From: Cycas panzhihuaensis
Lineage: Eukaryota; Cycadophyta
NCBI GenBank assembly: GCA_023213395.1
Contig: CM041465.1
Span: 20,212,001 to 20,276,000 of the forward strand
DNA length: 64,000 bases
Reading direction: 5' to 3'
Below the pieces are notes generated by a model. That model searched no databases. It was not told the DNA's origin and worked only from the letters and a program-made list of their open reading frames with translations. Positions 45,947 through 57,029 of this stretch are shown piece after piece (within the stretch, counting starts at the first letter, position 1; the number at the start of each line of letters is the position of its first letter). The position numbers and the translations under genes are program-made.

Positions 45947-47830
45947 GCAGTTATCGTAGTGGACAACTGTAAGAATATAGGAGTGGCTATTCTCAGTTTC
46001 ATTAAGATGATGACTCACAGAGATCGACGAGTGCTGGGGAGGTGTGGCTTATTGAAGGCCATCTGGATGCCATAGTACACATCTGACCAATGTCTTCTAG
46101 TGGACATTATCTCCCACTGGGATCGGCAGAGGTATGTATTCCATCTCCCCCAAGTGGGAGATGTCATGGTCACACTAGGAGATATTAGGAGGATCCTGGG
46201 AGTACCAACAGCAGGAGCACCAATGTCGCTAGGCACGTTGCCTAGTAATAATGCTACACATAGGGAGGCAGTGACCTATTTCATAGGTTAGGACAAGTGG
46301 GAGAGGAGAGGCATACTGGTGCAGAGTATGATCATGTCTATGATTCCTCGTGTGAGGAAATTGATTACACTATGCATTATGTTCTAGATATCCTAAAAAC
46401 AAAATTATAGGGACATACTCAGTGGATGGATGGATATAGTGAGGAGATATGAGGTCAGGGAGAGATTGGACTCGGCCACACTTATAGTGGTGAACTTGGT
46501 CACCTAGCTAGATGCCATCAGGGTAGTTGGGAGAGGAGGACTATCCTATAGCACATTATTGTAGTATTGGTTCTTTGATTACTTTAGAGCAGTGGCACCA
46601 TCAAGAGGGCCCCACTGGATTTTAGTATGGGCTCTTATGGTCCATAGGTAGTAGACTCGATTTAGGGGAGCTAAAGACCATGTACATACTAGGCATTCAA
46701 TGGAGGCTACATCACTAGACCTCCTCACCATGGTAGACTACACATCAGATCCATATAGAGGGGTTAGGTGGGATAGTGATGATGAGGCAGGAGGAGCAGG
46801 AGGTGCCCCTAGTGAGGGAGACGATGATGATGGAGGTGATGGGGTTGGCCCATCAAGAGTAGTAGATGATGAGGTGAGTCCATTAGGGACCGCAAGAGGA
46901 GAGCTAAGGCCATCAAGAGCTACAAGAGTAGAGGCAGGTCTGTCAGGGACTGTAGGGAGAGGTGGAGCTTCCCAGACACTAGTTTGGAATCTAAGGATAG
47001 TAGGGAGAGTCCGGGTAAAGGCGGCACTAGTAGAGGAGGGTGGAGGTGCCCCGATAGGCCAGGAAGTCAGAGAGGTGGTACCAGAGGAGGAGGAGGTACC
47101 AACAGCAGGTGGAGGACCCAAGGAGGAGGTGATTATCTGAGTCAAGGAGTCGACAGTTCTAACAAGTGAGACACTACCTTTTCTATCATCTTTTGATCAC
47201 TAGACATCTAGTTATTGTGCTTTATTTGATTTGTTTGTTATCTTTTGGATGTATATGTTGACATATAGCATGTTAGATTTTGCAGGAGTAGTGGACATCA
47301 GGAGGTTGATTTAGGTGGTAGTCCGAGAGATGTTTCCCCAGGTCTATATGTAGGGGCAACCTCCCATCCAGGTAGGGGAGGATCCACGATCGGTAGGGGA
47401 CCACACATTGGCATTCGTCCCTTTAGTCAGGGCCAAAGATATGTGGGCAACAAAGTCCCATGAGTATAAGACATAAGTGGGATAGCTATAGGGAGAGCTG
47501 GATACGATTAGAGTAGAGAGAGATGCTTTATGAAGCCAGGTCCAGGCTCTAGAGACTTAGGGAGGAATAGGTGGTGATGTGAAGAGTCACATTAGGATAG
47601 CAGTGCTAGAGGAGAAGCTCTAAGGAGTGGAGGGCGAGAGGGATTGTATCCAGACACGATACAATCAGCTGGTGGGTCAGATGGCATTGAGGTCATCGAG
47701 GAGTAGGATATATGCTTACATAATGGTGAGGACTCTAAGGAGGCCTCAGGATGAGGGGATTGAGATAGAGAGCTCGCTGAGGTGTAGGAGGAGTCTAAGA
47801 GGCATGTGGTCCCCAGGATAGGGATCACAT
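45947..47830 (+). pseudogene. PMD (plant mobile domain) gene, antisense in Tat2, with candidate introns
   Basis: One plus-strand frame runs without frameshift from 45947 to 47140, with about eight in-frame stops. It begins after a candidate 3' splice site (polypyrimidine tract ending TTTTTCAG at 45946) with VVDNCKNIGVAILSF, then ATGATG at 46007. The PMD core reads LVDIISHWDRQRYVFHLPQV, GDIRRILGVPTAGAPMSLG, then RKLITLCIMF. An acidic Gly/Glu/Asp/Ser-rich linker follows (46740-47140). A T-rich 120-bp segment 47166-47285 (GTGAGA...TTTTGCAG) is a candidate intron. Beyond it an Arg/Glu-rich stretch (LYEARSRL) looks coiled-coil-like. Several stops sit at tryptophan codons (TGG to TAG). PMD proteins are plant nuclear factors or transposon passengers. 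Its promoter-like box is at 45257. The domain is confident; introns are inferred. Confidence 0.82.
47166..47285 (+). other. Candidate intron in the antisense PMD gene
   Basis: It starts GTGAGA and ends TTTTGCAG, is 120 bp long and clearly T-rich, whereas both flanks are G/A-rich. Those are the usual marks of a plant U2 intron. No second copy in this window covers this part, so it rests on one sequence. Confidence 0.45.
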
Positions 47831-49023
47831 AGACTAGGAGATGATGCCCCAGGAGTAGGGCAATACTAGAGAGTAGGGTATAGTAGTTTTTTGACATGGG
47901 AAAGCACTGGACCTCCAGGGAGTCACCATATGTTGCCACATGATTGTACTCCTCCCTACAAGGATTCTGGCTTCCTATAGATGATGTACCATACCTTTTG
48001 TATAATATGACACATGATGATTTTATATATATAAACGGGGCCATTCGCACCCCATTGATATATGTTGATGTATGTGATGACACATGACGATGGATGGTAT
48101 TATATTTACTTTTATATGTATGTATGAGGGTGTACAGATGCACAAGGAGCTATAGATTATGATGTTTTTGGTTGATTATCATGTAGCTTGTGATAGAGAA
48201 TTATTTGAGGTACATACACTTCCTTTCATGAAAGGTCATATTCCTAGCGAGTGCACACACGATCACCATGAGCATCAGCGATAGACATATGTGAGGCTAA
48301 GAGGTAGGGCAACATACATGTCTACATCAGAGTATAGTGGGATATGCAAAGGAAACACTAACAGGAAGGGAGTGATGATACTCCCACACACCATCCTAGT
48401 TGGGGAACATACCCAAGACCAGGAGTGACAGGGACAATACACCCAATTAGGAACATGAGGCCCCTAGAAAAGAGGAACAAGAGGTTCTATATGAGGAAAC
48501 CAAAAGAAGCAGAAAGGCCACCTTAAGCGGCCATACCACCTATGACTAGGGGGAATGGGGACATACTTAGGGTGGTAGTTTAGGCTCATTTTAGAGTGCA
48601 AGGATAGAGAGAGGTATGGCTAGCCCATGCAAGGTTAGCGACAGTCACATGTAAGATTGGAGATAGGTGACGAAGGGTAGGCCTTGTGTGGTTAGGCCCA
48701 TAAGTAAAATGGTTTTAGTAAAAACCAAATGAGTGCAATAGACCTGACACATGACAGATTACATGGCAAGGTTACATCTGAGAAGAAGTTGTTCTGGTCT
48801 TGGATGAGGATCTGGAGCATGAAGAAGAAGCACCTCTACAAGTGGCTCATTGATGCGGATACCTATGTGAAACCACTTGGGGAGGGTGAGAAGGTGAAAG
48901 AAGTGGTTGGTTCAGAACCAGTGGCTTGGGAGCCAATGTAGAATGAAGAGGAATAGGAATATCTAATAAAGATATCCCCCTAGGTGCTTGTGAAACCAGG
49001 GTGACATGCCAAGGATGGGACTC
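47831..49023. other. Tat2 internal region without recognised gene
   Basis: Neither strand shows a reverse transcriptase or integrase motif. The minus-strand frame 48143-47592 partly mirrors the PMD tail and is taken as chance. This is where a pol gene would be expected between protease and aRH. Confidence 0.55.
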
Positions 49024-49028
49024 ATAAC
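49024..49028. repeat. Target site duplication ATAAC, left copy
   Basis: ATAAC directly before the LTR start TGATCC, repeated at 55736-55740. Confidence 0.95.
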
Positions 49029-49099
49029 TGATCCAGGAGGATCTACCATATGTTTACAGGATGCGGAAAATGCTAGGCATTGGAATAACTAATAGAGAT

Positions 49100-49645
49100 A
49101 TGGCCAAATGGTATCAAAATTCTATGAAATTTTGTTTAAAGGGATAAGACACATCCCACTAGATGTGTACAAAAGGTGGGGTTCAGAAAATATCACTTGA
49201 TTAGAGTTCAAGCCTTGTCTTTGCATAAAAATTAATCCCACAGCTAGCAGAAAAAAAACAAAAAATATATATTATTATTATATAAATATAAACATGGCCA
49301 AATGACATCCAAATGAGCTAAAATTTGGAGGAAATGGAGGAGACATATGTTTCTATACGTGCACCAAATTTGAGCTAAATTGGAGTCCGTTAAGGTCAGT
49401 TACAAGCCGCAACTTTTAAGAATTACATGAAGGCCACTTGGACAGCAGAAAAACAACAAATACATATTATTATTAAATGAATAAAAATGTAGTCAAATGA
49501 CATCCAAATAAGCTACGAATTTGAGGAAGCTAAGGGGACATTGTTCCTATACGTGTACCAAATTTGAGCCAAATTGGAGTATGTTAAGATCTGTTACAAG
49601 CTGCAACATTTTAAGAATTGTATGAAGGCCACTTGGACAACATGC
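49100..49645. repeat. About 195-bp tandem repeat inside chromovirus LTR, three diverged units
   Basis: Anchors ATGGCCAAATGGTATC (49100), ATGGCCAAATGACATCC (49294) and ATGTAGTCAAATGACATCC (49488) are about 194-195 bp apart. The units end in ACAAAAAATATAT or CAACAAATACATAT-like AT runs. The first is the most diverged. The array is copied in the 3' LTR at about 54753-55298. Confidence 0.8.
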
Positions 49646-49711
49646 ATTCTGGTGGTTAGTGGTTATACTTGCATGATTGCCACTTGTTAAACATGCAATT
49701 CAGGTTTCTTT

Positions 49712-49718
49712 CTATAAA
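49712..49718 (+). promoter_or_regulatory. Chromovirus LTR TATA box
   Basis: CTTTCTATAAATTGAGCCC, unchanged in the 3' LTR (55366-55372). The position two thirds into the LTR suits a U3 promoter. Confidence 0.6.
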
Positions 49719-50087
49719 TTGAGCCCTTATACAGGTTGGAGAGGTGGTTCTTGGAGACTTGACTTGGGAAGCATCCTTGGAGAAGCATTTGGAGGGTTTG
49801 AGTCTCCCTTATGGTATAATTGTAACATTTATTCCTTGTAATTTTACCATTCTTTTGCTAGTTGATATCTCCACCATTAAATGGAGATTTTCATGGTTTA
49901 ATAAAAGTATTACTCCTCATACTTTTGGATCAATGTCAAGAATAATTGATTTTGTGTAGAATTTTCCTTTCATGGGCTCATTGTTGTTTTGATGTTATTG
50001 AGTTTTCTACACTAACTCCCAGGATCTCAAGGAGGAAAGGTTGATAATTGATTTCTTCACCAACTAAGCTCTTTTGGGATCATATTT

Positions 50088-50099
50088 TGGTATCGAGCC
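50088..50099 (+). other. Primer binding site of chromovirus
   Basis: TGGTATCGAGCC lies five bases after the LTR. It resembles the initiator tRNA-Met PBS with one base missing, exactly as in the copia element at 9279. Confidence 0.82.
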
Positions 50100-50124
50100 T
50101 CTGATCTTTGTTGTAGGGACTTGA

Positions 50125-51240
50125 ATGGTACAAACAAGGAAAGGATACAAAGAGAAAGGTGAAGACTTTCTTTTGTTGCAATCACCAAGAAGACAAAGAA
50201 AGAATCCAAGCACCATGGCTGAAAAGAAGATGGAGAAATTAGATTTGAAAGGCTTGAGAAGAACGTCAAGCCTTGATGCAAATGATGACCCACCTTCTAC
50301 CTCTAGTCAAAGGAAAAGGCAAAGAGAAGGAATTTGAAGGAGGATCCACATATGACCACGACCATGAAGAGGAAGAGGAGGAGACCTTAAAGCACTCTTT
50401 TGAAGAAAGCAAGGGTACTTCATCTCATCAACCCTTCAAGGTGGAGGCAAAGTTGGATATTCCAACTTATGATGGAGAGGTAAATGCTGAAAAGTTGGAC
50501 CATTGGTTGGATCAACTTGAAACCTACTTCACAATCTATGCTTATAGTAATGCTCAAAAGCTTTCATTTGCTAGGATCAAGTTGTGTAAACATGCATTGA
50601 CATGGTGGAATGCATATTTAAAGACTCATGATGTATCTTCTTTTTCATGGAGGGATTTTAAGAAAATAATAAAGAAGCAATTCTACCCCATAGGTCATGA
50701 GGAAGACCAATGGGTCACTTGGCAATATTTACGCCAAGGAGAGGTGTAAGTGTCCAAGACTATACTTCTTTATTTTTAGGCATGGCATGCTACTTGGTAT
50801 TAATATGGATGAACATGTCACTCTTATGAAATTCATTGGAGGATTACATGAATACATAAGGAAGGAACTAAGGCTTTTAAGGTTCAATCCATTGGAGAGG
50901 CAAGTAGGATGGCTATGGCAATAGAAAGTAAAAGTAAGAAATCTACATTCATGTCTAAAGATTCTACTTTTACTTCTAATAAGTATGAAAAGAATCCTAA
51001 ATGGCACTCATCAAAAAGGCAAGAAGGAAAGAAGAAAAGAACTAATTTTGTTAAAAGTTCTAACTATTGTGAGCATTGTGATATTAGTGGTCATATTACG
51101 CAAAGTGTTGGAAGTTGCATCCAGAACTAAAGCCGAAGCATATCAAGGATATGGAATTAAGAAAGAAGGAAAAAGGGAAAGCACTACTTTCTGAGGTGGA
51201 GATTCAAAGTGAAGGAGAAGAAGAGAAGGTCACTCTACTT
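50125..51240 (+). pseudogene. Chromovirus gag
   Basis: The start ATG at 50125 gives MVQTRKG, a usual chromovirus gag opening. After a frame change near 50290 the capsid part reads FKVEAKLDIPTYDGEVNAEK, LDQLETYF, LTWWNAYL and FSWRDFKKIIKKQFYP. Another frame change at about 50745 precedes FIGGLHEYIRKELRLL. The zinc knuckle NYCEHCDISGHI starts at about 51061, but a one-base shift separates it from its last cysteine (KCWKLHPE in the next frame). Gag would form particles and bind RNA. Confidence 0.85.
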
Positions 51241-51692
51241 ACAAATTATGAAGATGATGCTACAAGGGAGGAACTATTTCACTTGAAGCTTCAAGTGGGA
51301 AATAGTATGATTGGTGCCATTATGGATCCAACCAAAAGAATTTGATCTCAGAAAGTTTAGTAAAGAGCATTGGTTTGGTAACTACTCCTCACCCTCACCC
51401 ATATCCTCTTGGTTGGATCCATAAAGATGTGGAAATGCAAATATCAAAGCAATGTACACTTAAATTTTCCATCACTAATGATTTTGTTGATGAGGTAATA
51501 TGTGATGTGGTGCCACCGGATGTATGCCATGTTGTGCTTGGAAGTCCCTACTTGTGGGATCGAGATGCACTCTTCTATCGAAGGGAGAGAAAGTATCGAT
51601 TGATGAAGGATAACAAGGGCTTCATCATAAAGGCCACAAAGAAGCACTTGGATAAGATAGCATTAATTTTAGCTACTCAAGCAAAAGGATGA
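51241..51692 (+). pseudogene. Chromovirus protease
   Basis: Frames 51115-51345 and 51342-51692 join near 51340. The N-terminal part ends IGAIMDPTKR, where D-[ST]-G is expected, so the serine/glycine of the active site are altered. Then ISESLVKSIGL, DVCHVVLGSPYLWDRDALFY and RLMKDNKGF follow, the usual gypsy protease and linker blocks. Polyprotein cleavage would be lost. Confidence 0.78.
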
Positions 51693-52670
51693 TCAATGCA
51701 TATGGTAAATTTGTCATCTTAATGGTAAGGAGAAAAGAAGAGCCAAGAGATGAAGAAGGTCCTTCTACTCACACTCTTCTTATATCACCTAAACAAATGC
51801 AACAAATTGAGGAGTTAAAGACAAGGTATGATATTCTATTTCAACATGTTGATGGGCTTCCACCAAAGAGAAAGATAAAGCATGAAATCACTCTTGTAGG
51901 AGATGCACCATTACCTAATGTTGCTTTGTATAGGCACTCCATTGTAGAAAATAATGAGATAAAGAGGAAGTTGAGGAGTTGCTTGATCAAGGGGTCATAA
52001 GACCTTCATGTTCACCTTGTGGGTCACCAATTGTCTTGGTGCCTAAGAAGGATGGAGGATGGAGAATGTGTATAGATTTTCATGCTTTGAATAAAATTAC
52101 AATTAAAAATCGCTACCCTTTGCCTCGTATAGATGATTTGCTTGATCAAATTCAAAGATGCTTGTTATTTCACTAAATTGGATTTAAAAGTGGTTATCAC
52201 CAAGTTAGGGTCAAGGAGGAGGACACATGGAAGACGGCCTTCAAAACAAAGCAAGGACTCTTTGAATGGATGGTTATGCCTTTCGGATTGTGTAATGCTC
52301 CTGCAACATTCATGAGGCTAATGAATGAAATATTAAGGCCTTACTTGGATAATTTTGTTGTTGTCTATCTTGATGATATTTTGATTTTCAAAGAACACAT
52401 GGGAGGAACATTTGTAGCACATAGAAGAAGTTTTAAAGACTATGGCTAAGTATCATTTGAAGCTTAATGTGAAGAAGTGTGAATTTGGCAAGGAGAACTT
52501 GATCTTCTTAGGCTTTGTGGTTAGAGGAGGAAAGTTGAGCATTGATCCACTCAAGACTCAAGCCATCCTCAAATGGCCTAGGCCAACAAACATCACAGAG
52601 GTGAGAAGTTTTTTAGGAGCTTGTCAATACTTGAGAAAGTTCATTCTTCATTTCTCACAGTTCTGACACC
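51693..52670 (+). pseudogene. Chromovirus reverse transcriptase
   Basis: [40 protein letters not shown] and PRIDDLLDQ are in frame 51979-52176. After a shift, the block [20 protein letters not shown] precedes the catalytic [11 protein letters not shown] at about 52355-52390, with both aspartates intact. The thumb block YHLKLNVKKCEFGKENLIFL follows at 52442-52666. At least three frame changes exist. Confidence 0.88.
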
Positions 52671-52756
52671 TCTACATGGATTAACAAAATCTAGTAGAAA
52701 GTTTACTTGGGGTTCCAAGGAGGAAGAAGCCTTTCTTCTTTTAAAGAAGAAAATTT

Positions 52757-53120
52757 GTGAAGCACCCAATGCCAAATTTGCAAAGGCCTTTTGAAGTAGA
52801 AGCTGATGCAAGTGGAAATGCGATGGGAGCTGTCCTTATTCAAGATGGGAAGCCTATTGCATACCATTCAGAAGTCTTCACCCCTCAAGTGAAGAACTAC
52901 CCAACATATGATCGAGAAATGTTCGCACTTCATCAAGCATGCAAGCATTGGAGGTCATACTTGCTCAGAAAAGAGGTTGTAGTTCATACCAATCATAAGC
53001 CTCTTCAATTTTTACAAACTCAAAGTAAATTATAGCAAGCAAGACACATGAAGTGGATGAGTTATTTACAACAATTCAATATTGTAATTAAGTATAAAAG
53101 GGATCTAATAACAAAATTCG
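52757..53120 (+). pseudogene. Chromovirus RNase H
   Basis: FEVEADASGNAMGAVLIQDG, IAYHSE, YPTYDREMFALHQACKHWRS and HKPLQFLQTQSKL are the usual gypsy RNase H blocks. The catalytic aspartate before HKPLQ is asparagine (TNHKP). The connection to integrase is shifted. Confidence 0.85.
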
Positions 53121-53389
53121 ATATGTTATCTAGACCACCTTGTTCCACTTCTTCTTCTACTTTTGTTTGTAGTTCTCTTATGAGTTTGCAGTGGAACCAA
53201 TGCATCATGAAGAGTACAAAGACTTGTACCATGAAGATGAAGCTTTGAAGGAAGAATTAAAGAACCTAGCGAAGGAAGACCTTCCCGACTTGCTTGGAAG
53301 GATGGTCTACTTTTCAAAGGGGAGCGACTCTATGTTCCATCAAAAGGAGACAAGATCAAGTGGCTTAGAGAAGCCCATACTTCTAAAGT

Positions 53390-54642
53390 AGTGGTCACTT
53401 TGGTATAGAAGACTTTAGCAAACTTGAGAAGATATGTTGTATGGCCAAAATGCAAAATGATGTAAAAATATGTAAAAGGATGTGTAATGTGTAATACTTC
53501 TAAGCCTTCTTCTAGAAAATTAGGATTGTATACACCACTACCTATTCCCACTAGGCCTTGGGAAAGTATCTCCATTGATTTTTAGGGGACTTCCCATGAC
53601 TAGGAAGGGACATGATTATCTTTTGTTGTTGTAGATAGGTTTAGTAAAATGATATGTCTAATACCTTGTAAGAAGACAATCACAGTGCAGGAGGCGGTGA
53701 GTTATTCTTGAGCATGTATGGAAGAATTTTGGCTTGCCTTCTTCCATCATTTCAGATCGGGACACTCGATTCCTTTCATCATTTTGGAAGTCACTATGGG
53801 AGATGATGGATACCAAATTGAAGAGGAGTACAAGTTTCCATCCTCAAACAGATGGACAAACCGAAGTAGTGAATAGAACTTTGGTACATCTATTGAGGGG
53901 ATACAATTCCAAGCATCCAAAGACTTGGGATGAATAATTGGTCTTTCTACAATTTGCTTTTAATAGAGCAATGCATGCATCACACTCTAAAGCACCTTTT
54001 GAAGTTTGTTTGGGATACTTACCTCAAAGTCCATTTGACTTAGAGTTTTCCATGCAAGCTAAGGAAGGATCCGTCAAAGAGAAGGAGGAGCATGACAAGG
54101 CTTTAAGATACTTGGAGAAGATCCAGAGAGTCCACAAAGAAGTACATGATCAACTTTTAAGGACTCAAAAAAAGTACAAGGAAAGACATGACAAGCATAG
54201 GAAAGAGTGTACTTTCCAAGAAGGAGATTTAGTATGGTTATACTTGAGCAAGGAGAGGTTAAAAGGAGAAGGTAAGAAACTCAAACCTATAAGGTATGGA
54301 CCATTCAAGATTTTGAGAAAAGTAGGTGGCAATGCTTTCCAACTTGATCTTCCACCTTATATGCAAATATATTCAGTAATAAATGTTGAATACTTAAAAC
54401 TCTATGAGCCCTCCATGCTAGATGAGGAACAGGACCAGTTCACTTTACCTTCAGTTGATGATTTGTATTTGGAAAGTGAGGAGCCTCTCAAGGAAGATTG
54501 TATCTTGGAGAGAAAATCTACCAAAACAAGACATAAGACACATGAATCTTTCAGGATTGGAGTAGCAGGGCAATTGCCTAGTGAGGCCAAGTGGTTTAGT
54601 AGGCAACAAGGAGAACAACACTTCCCCCATCTCCAATTCTAA
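53390..54642 (+). pseudogene. Chromovirus integrase with C-terminal chromodomain remnant
   Basis: A zinc-binding block with CNVCNTSKPSSRK precedes the core: DRFSKMICLIPCKKT, then ISDRDTRFLSSFWKSLW and FHPQTDGQTEVVNRTLVHLL (53734-53937). The catalytic D of SDRD and E of QTEVVNR are present. After a single stop at 53938 a 234-codon frame continues with the GPY/F module (RYGPFKILRKVGGNAFQLDL). At about 54480-54600 is a chromodomain-like tail (ILERKSTKTRHK, GQLPSEAKWFS), which in chromoviruses steers integration to modified chromatin. The aromatic cage residues cannot be confirmed. Stops near 53580-53730 also disrupt it. Confidence 0.88.
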
Positions 54643-54666
54643 GGCAAGCAGAGTTGGCTATTTTCC

Positions 54667-54679
54667 AAGGAAGGGGGAG
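54667..54679 (+). other. Polypurine tract of chromovirus
   Basis: AAGGAAGGGGGAG, four bases before the 3' LTR. Confidence 0.85.
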
Positions 54680-54682
54680 CCA

Positions 54683-55735
54683 TGATCCAGGAGGATCTAC
54701 CATATGTTTACAGGATGCGGAAAATGCTAGGCATTGGCATAACTAACGAGATATGGCCAAATGGTATCAAAATTCTATGAAATTTTGTTTAAAGGGATAA
54801 GACACATCCCACTAGATGTGTACAAAAGGTGGGGTTCAGAAAATATCATTTGATTAGAGTTCAAGCCTTGTCTTTGCATAAAAATTAATCCCACAGCTAG
54901 CAGAAAAAAACAAAAAATATATATTATAATTATATGAATAGAAACATGGCCAAATGACATCCAAATGAGCTAAAATTTTGAGGAAGTGGAGGAGACATAC
55001 GTTCCTATACGTGTACTAAATTTGAGATAAATTTGAGTCCGTTAAGGTTAGTTACAAGTCACAACTTTTAAGAATTACATGAAGGCCACTTGGACAGTAG
55101 AAAAATAGCAAATACATATTATTATTAAATGAATAAAAATGTAGTCAAATGACATCCAAATGAGCTAAAAATTTGAGGAAGCTGAGGGGGCATGCGTTTC
55201 TATATGTGTACCAAATTTGAGCTAAATTGGAGTATGTTAAGATCTATTACAAGCTACAACATTTTAAGAATTGTATGAAGGCCACTTGGACAACATGCAT
55301 TCTGGTGGTTAGTGGTTATACTTGCATGATTGCCACTTGTTAAACATGCAATTCAGGTTTCTTTCTATAAATTGAGCCCTTATACAGGTTAGAGAGGTGG
55401 TTCTTGTAGACTTGACTTGGGAAGCATCCTTGGAGAAGCATTTGGAGGGTTTGAGTCCCCCTTATGGTATAATTGTAACATTTATTCCTTGTAATTTTAC
55501 CATTCTTTTGCTAGTTGATTTCTCCACCATTAAATGGAGATTTTCATGGTTTAATAAAAATATTACTCCTCATACTTTTGGATCAATGTCAAGAATAATT
55601 GATTTGGTATAGAATTTTCCTTTCATGGGCTCATTGTTGTTTTGATGTTATTGAGTTTTCTACACTAACTCCCAGGATCTCAAGGAGGAAAGGTTGATAA
55701 TTGATTTCTTCACCAACTAAGCTCTTTTGGGATCA
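54683..55735 (+). repeat. 3' LTR of chromovirus
   Basis: Near-identical to 49029-50082, including the three tandem units and TATAAAT at 55366. Confidence 0.96.
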
Positions 55736-55740
55736 ATAAC
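55736..55740. repeat. Target site duplication ATAAC, right copy
   Basis: Directly after GGGATCA; Tat2 resumes here. Confidence 0.95.
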
Positions 55741-56400
55741 CCTCGCTATTTGACTCAGAATCACCTATGACAGTTAAGTAACTATAACTACCTACACTAA
55801 TAAGGGCAAACCTGACTAGGTTTAGCTCATGGCAAGGCATAGGTTCTGACTGATGAAGGTTAGTCTCCTGAAATTGAGGCCCCACGGAAGGGATAACCTC
55901 CTTAGAATCATTATCTTCATCATCGAAGACAGCCTGGTAGGCTGGATAAGAAGTGTGAGATGGCATAGGCTCATAGGCAACAACCTTAACTTGTCCTTCA
56001 TGGACAAATCTAAGTTGCCCCTAATGTGAGGAGTAGATTGCTCCCATTTGGTTGAGCCATGGTCAGCCCAACAAGAGGTTGTACTCCACATTGATATCGA
56101 GTACAACAACTTTGACAGAAACGGTCTTCCCTCCTAAGTTGAGGGAAAGGGAGATTGTCCCTAAGGGGGACTTCTCAGTCCTATCATACCCTTGGAATTT
56201 CTAAGGGACAGACTCAAGAGCTACTATGCCCATCTCCTTGAGTATACGCATAGGTATAGTATTAATTGAGAAGCTATTATCTACGATGGTCCTCTTTATG
56301 ATAAAATTAGGAGTATCGACATTAATGATGAATGGATAATATAAAAGCTTCTCTTATTCACTAGGAGATGGGAGATATTAGGGATCGAATGAGATGATAG
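55741..56400 (-). pseudogene. Tat2 protease and linker
   Basis: On the minus strand the order is an IVDNSFSINTIP active-site region (about 56280), GIVALESVP, then VEYNLLLGWPWLNQ across two frames (about 56080), and a linker with AYEPMPSHTSYPAYQAVFDD. It aligns with the Tat3 protease (28470-28793). The glycine of D-[ST]-G is missing in both copies. The chromovirus inserted just after the linker. Confidence 0.7.
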
Positions 56401-57029
56401 GTGGTCCATAGGAAGTGGCACCTACCGTATCGATGGAAGCATCTTGTTGGCCAAGAGCTTCAAGAAGAAGAGTGCATTGCTCAGGATAGCTTCTCAAGAC
56501 ATCCATCAAGGACATTCCCAGAGCGACGGTATGAAGCTCATCAATGATAGAAAAGGGCTTCCCCTTAGCAGTAGGTTGGGGAAGAGACCTTCAAAAATCA
56601 TAACATCCAGAATGCACGAGAATAGTCTTAGGAAGCATAGAGATTTCTAGAGGAGGGACCTCCAGAAGAGGATTAAGGTAAGGTGCAGATGAAGAGACGT
56701 CGTTTGCCTCTTTAATTGCTTAAGACTAGGTTAAGGCATACAATGGTGTAGTTTCAAGCAACCGAATGACCTTCTTTCCTTTATTCCAGGATCACAAAGG
56801 TGAAAGGGTATGTCAATTAGGGGAACTTGAGGAGGAGGATAAATTTCTCACACCCTTCCCTTTGGCTTGTGAAGGGTGAGGGTTTGGAGACCTTCCTCAG
56901 TTCTGGTTATTCTTCTACTGAGGGTTGCGATCATGTTCCTTTTATTTGGGGAAGGGATCTCTATGAACGAGCTAGTCTAGGTTGGGCCTAGATGCCCATT
57001 TGGAGGAAGGGTCACGTTGTGGGGCAACC

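Larger units (their letters stand above)
49029..50082 (+). repeat. 5' LTR of chromovirus
   Basis: It holds three tandem units of about 195 bp (49100-49645), a TATA box TATAAAT at 49712-49718 and a 71-codon frame at 49744-49959 that recurs in the 3' LTR only because LTRs are copied together. Confidence 0.95.
49029..55735 (+). mobile_element. Complete chromovirus-type Ty3/gypsy retrotransposon nested in Tat2
   Basis: 6707 bp with LTRs of 1054 and 1053 bp, TGATCCAGG...TTTTGGGATCA, flanked by ATAAC. PBS, PPT and the order gag, protease, reverse transcriptase, RNase H, integrase, C-terminal chromodomain remnant are all readable on the plus strand. The LTRs differ by about 3 percent by eye, so it is one of the youngest insertions here. 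Stops and frameshifts break gag, protease and pol. Confidence 0.96.

Noticed and set aside
46738-47145. 135-codon minus-strand Pro/Ser-rich frame
   Set aside because: Complement of the Gly/Glu/Asp-rich linker of the PMD frame; low-complexity shadow.
47592-48143. 183-codon minus-strand frame
   Set aside because: It partly mirrors the PMD tail, has biased Ser/Tyr/His composition, and shows no motif; likely a chance antisense frame.
49744-49959. 71-codon frame repeated at 55397-55612
   Set aside because: Conserved only because both LTRs derive from one template; it lies after the TATA box and has no domain.
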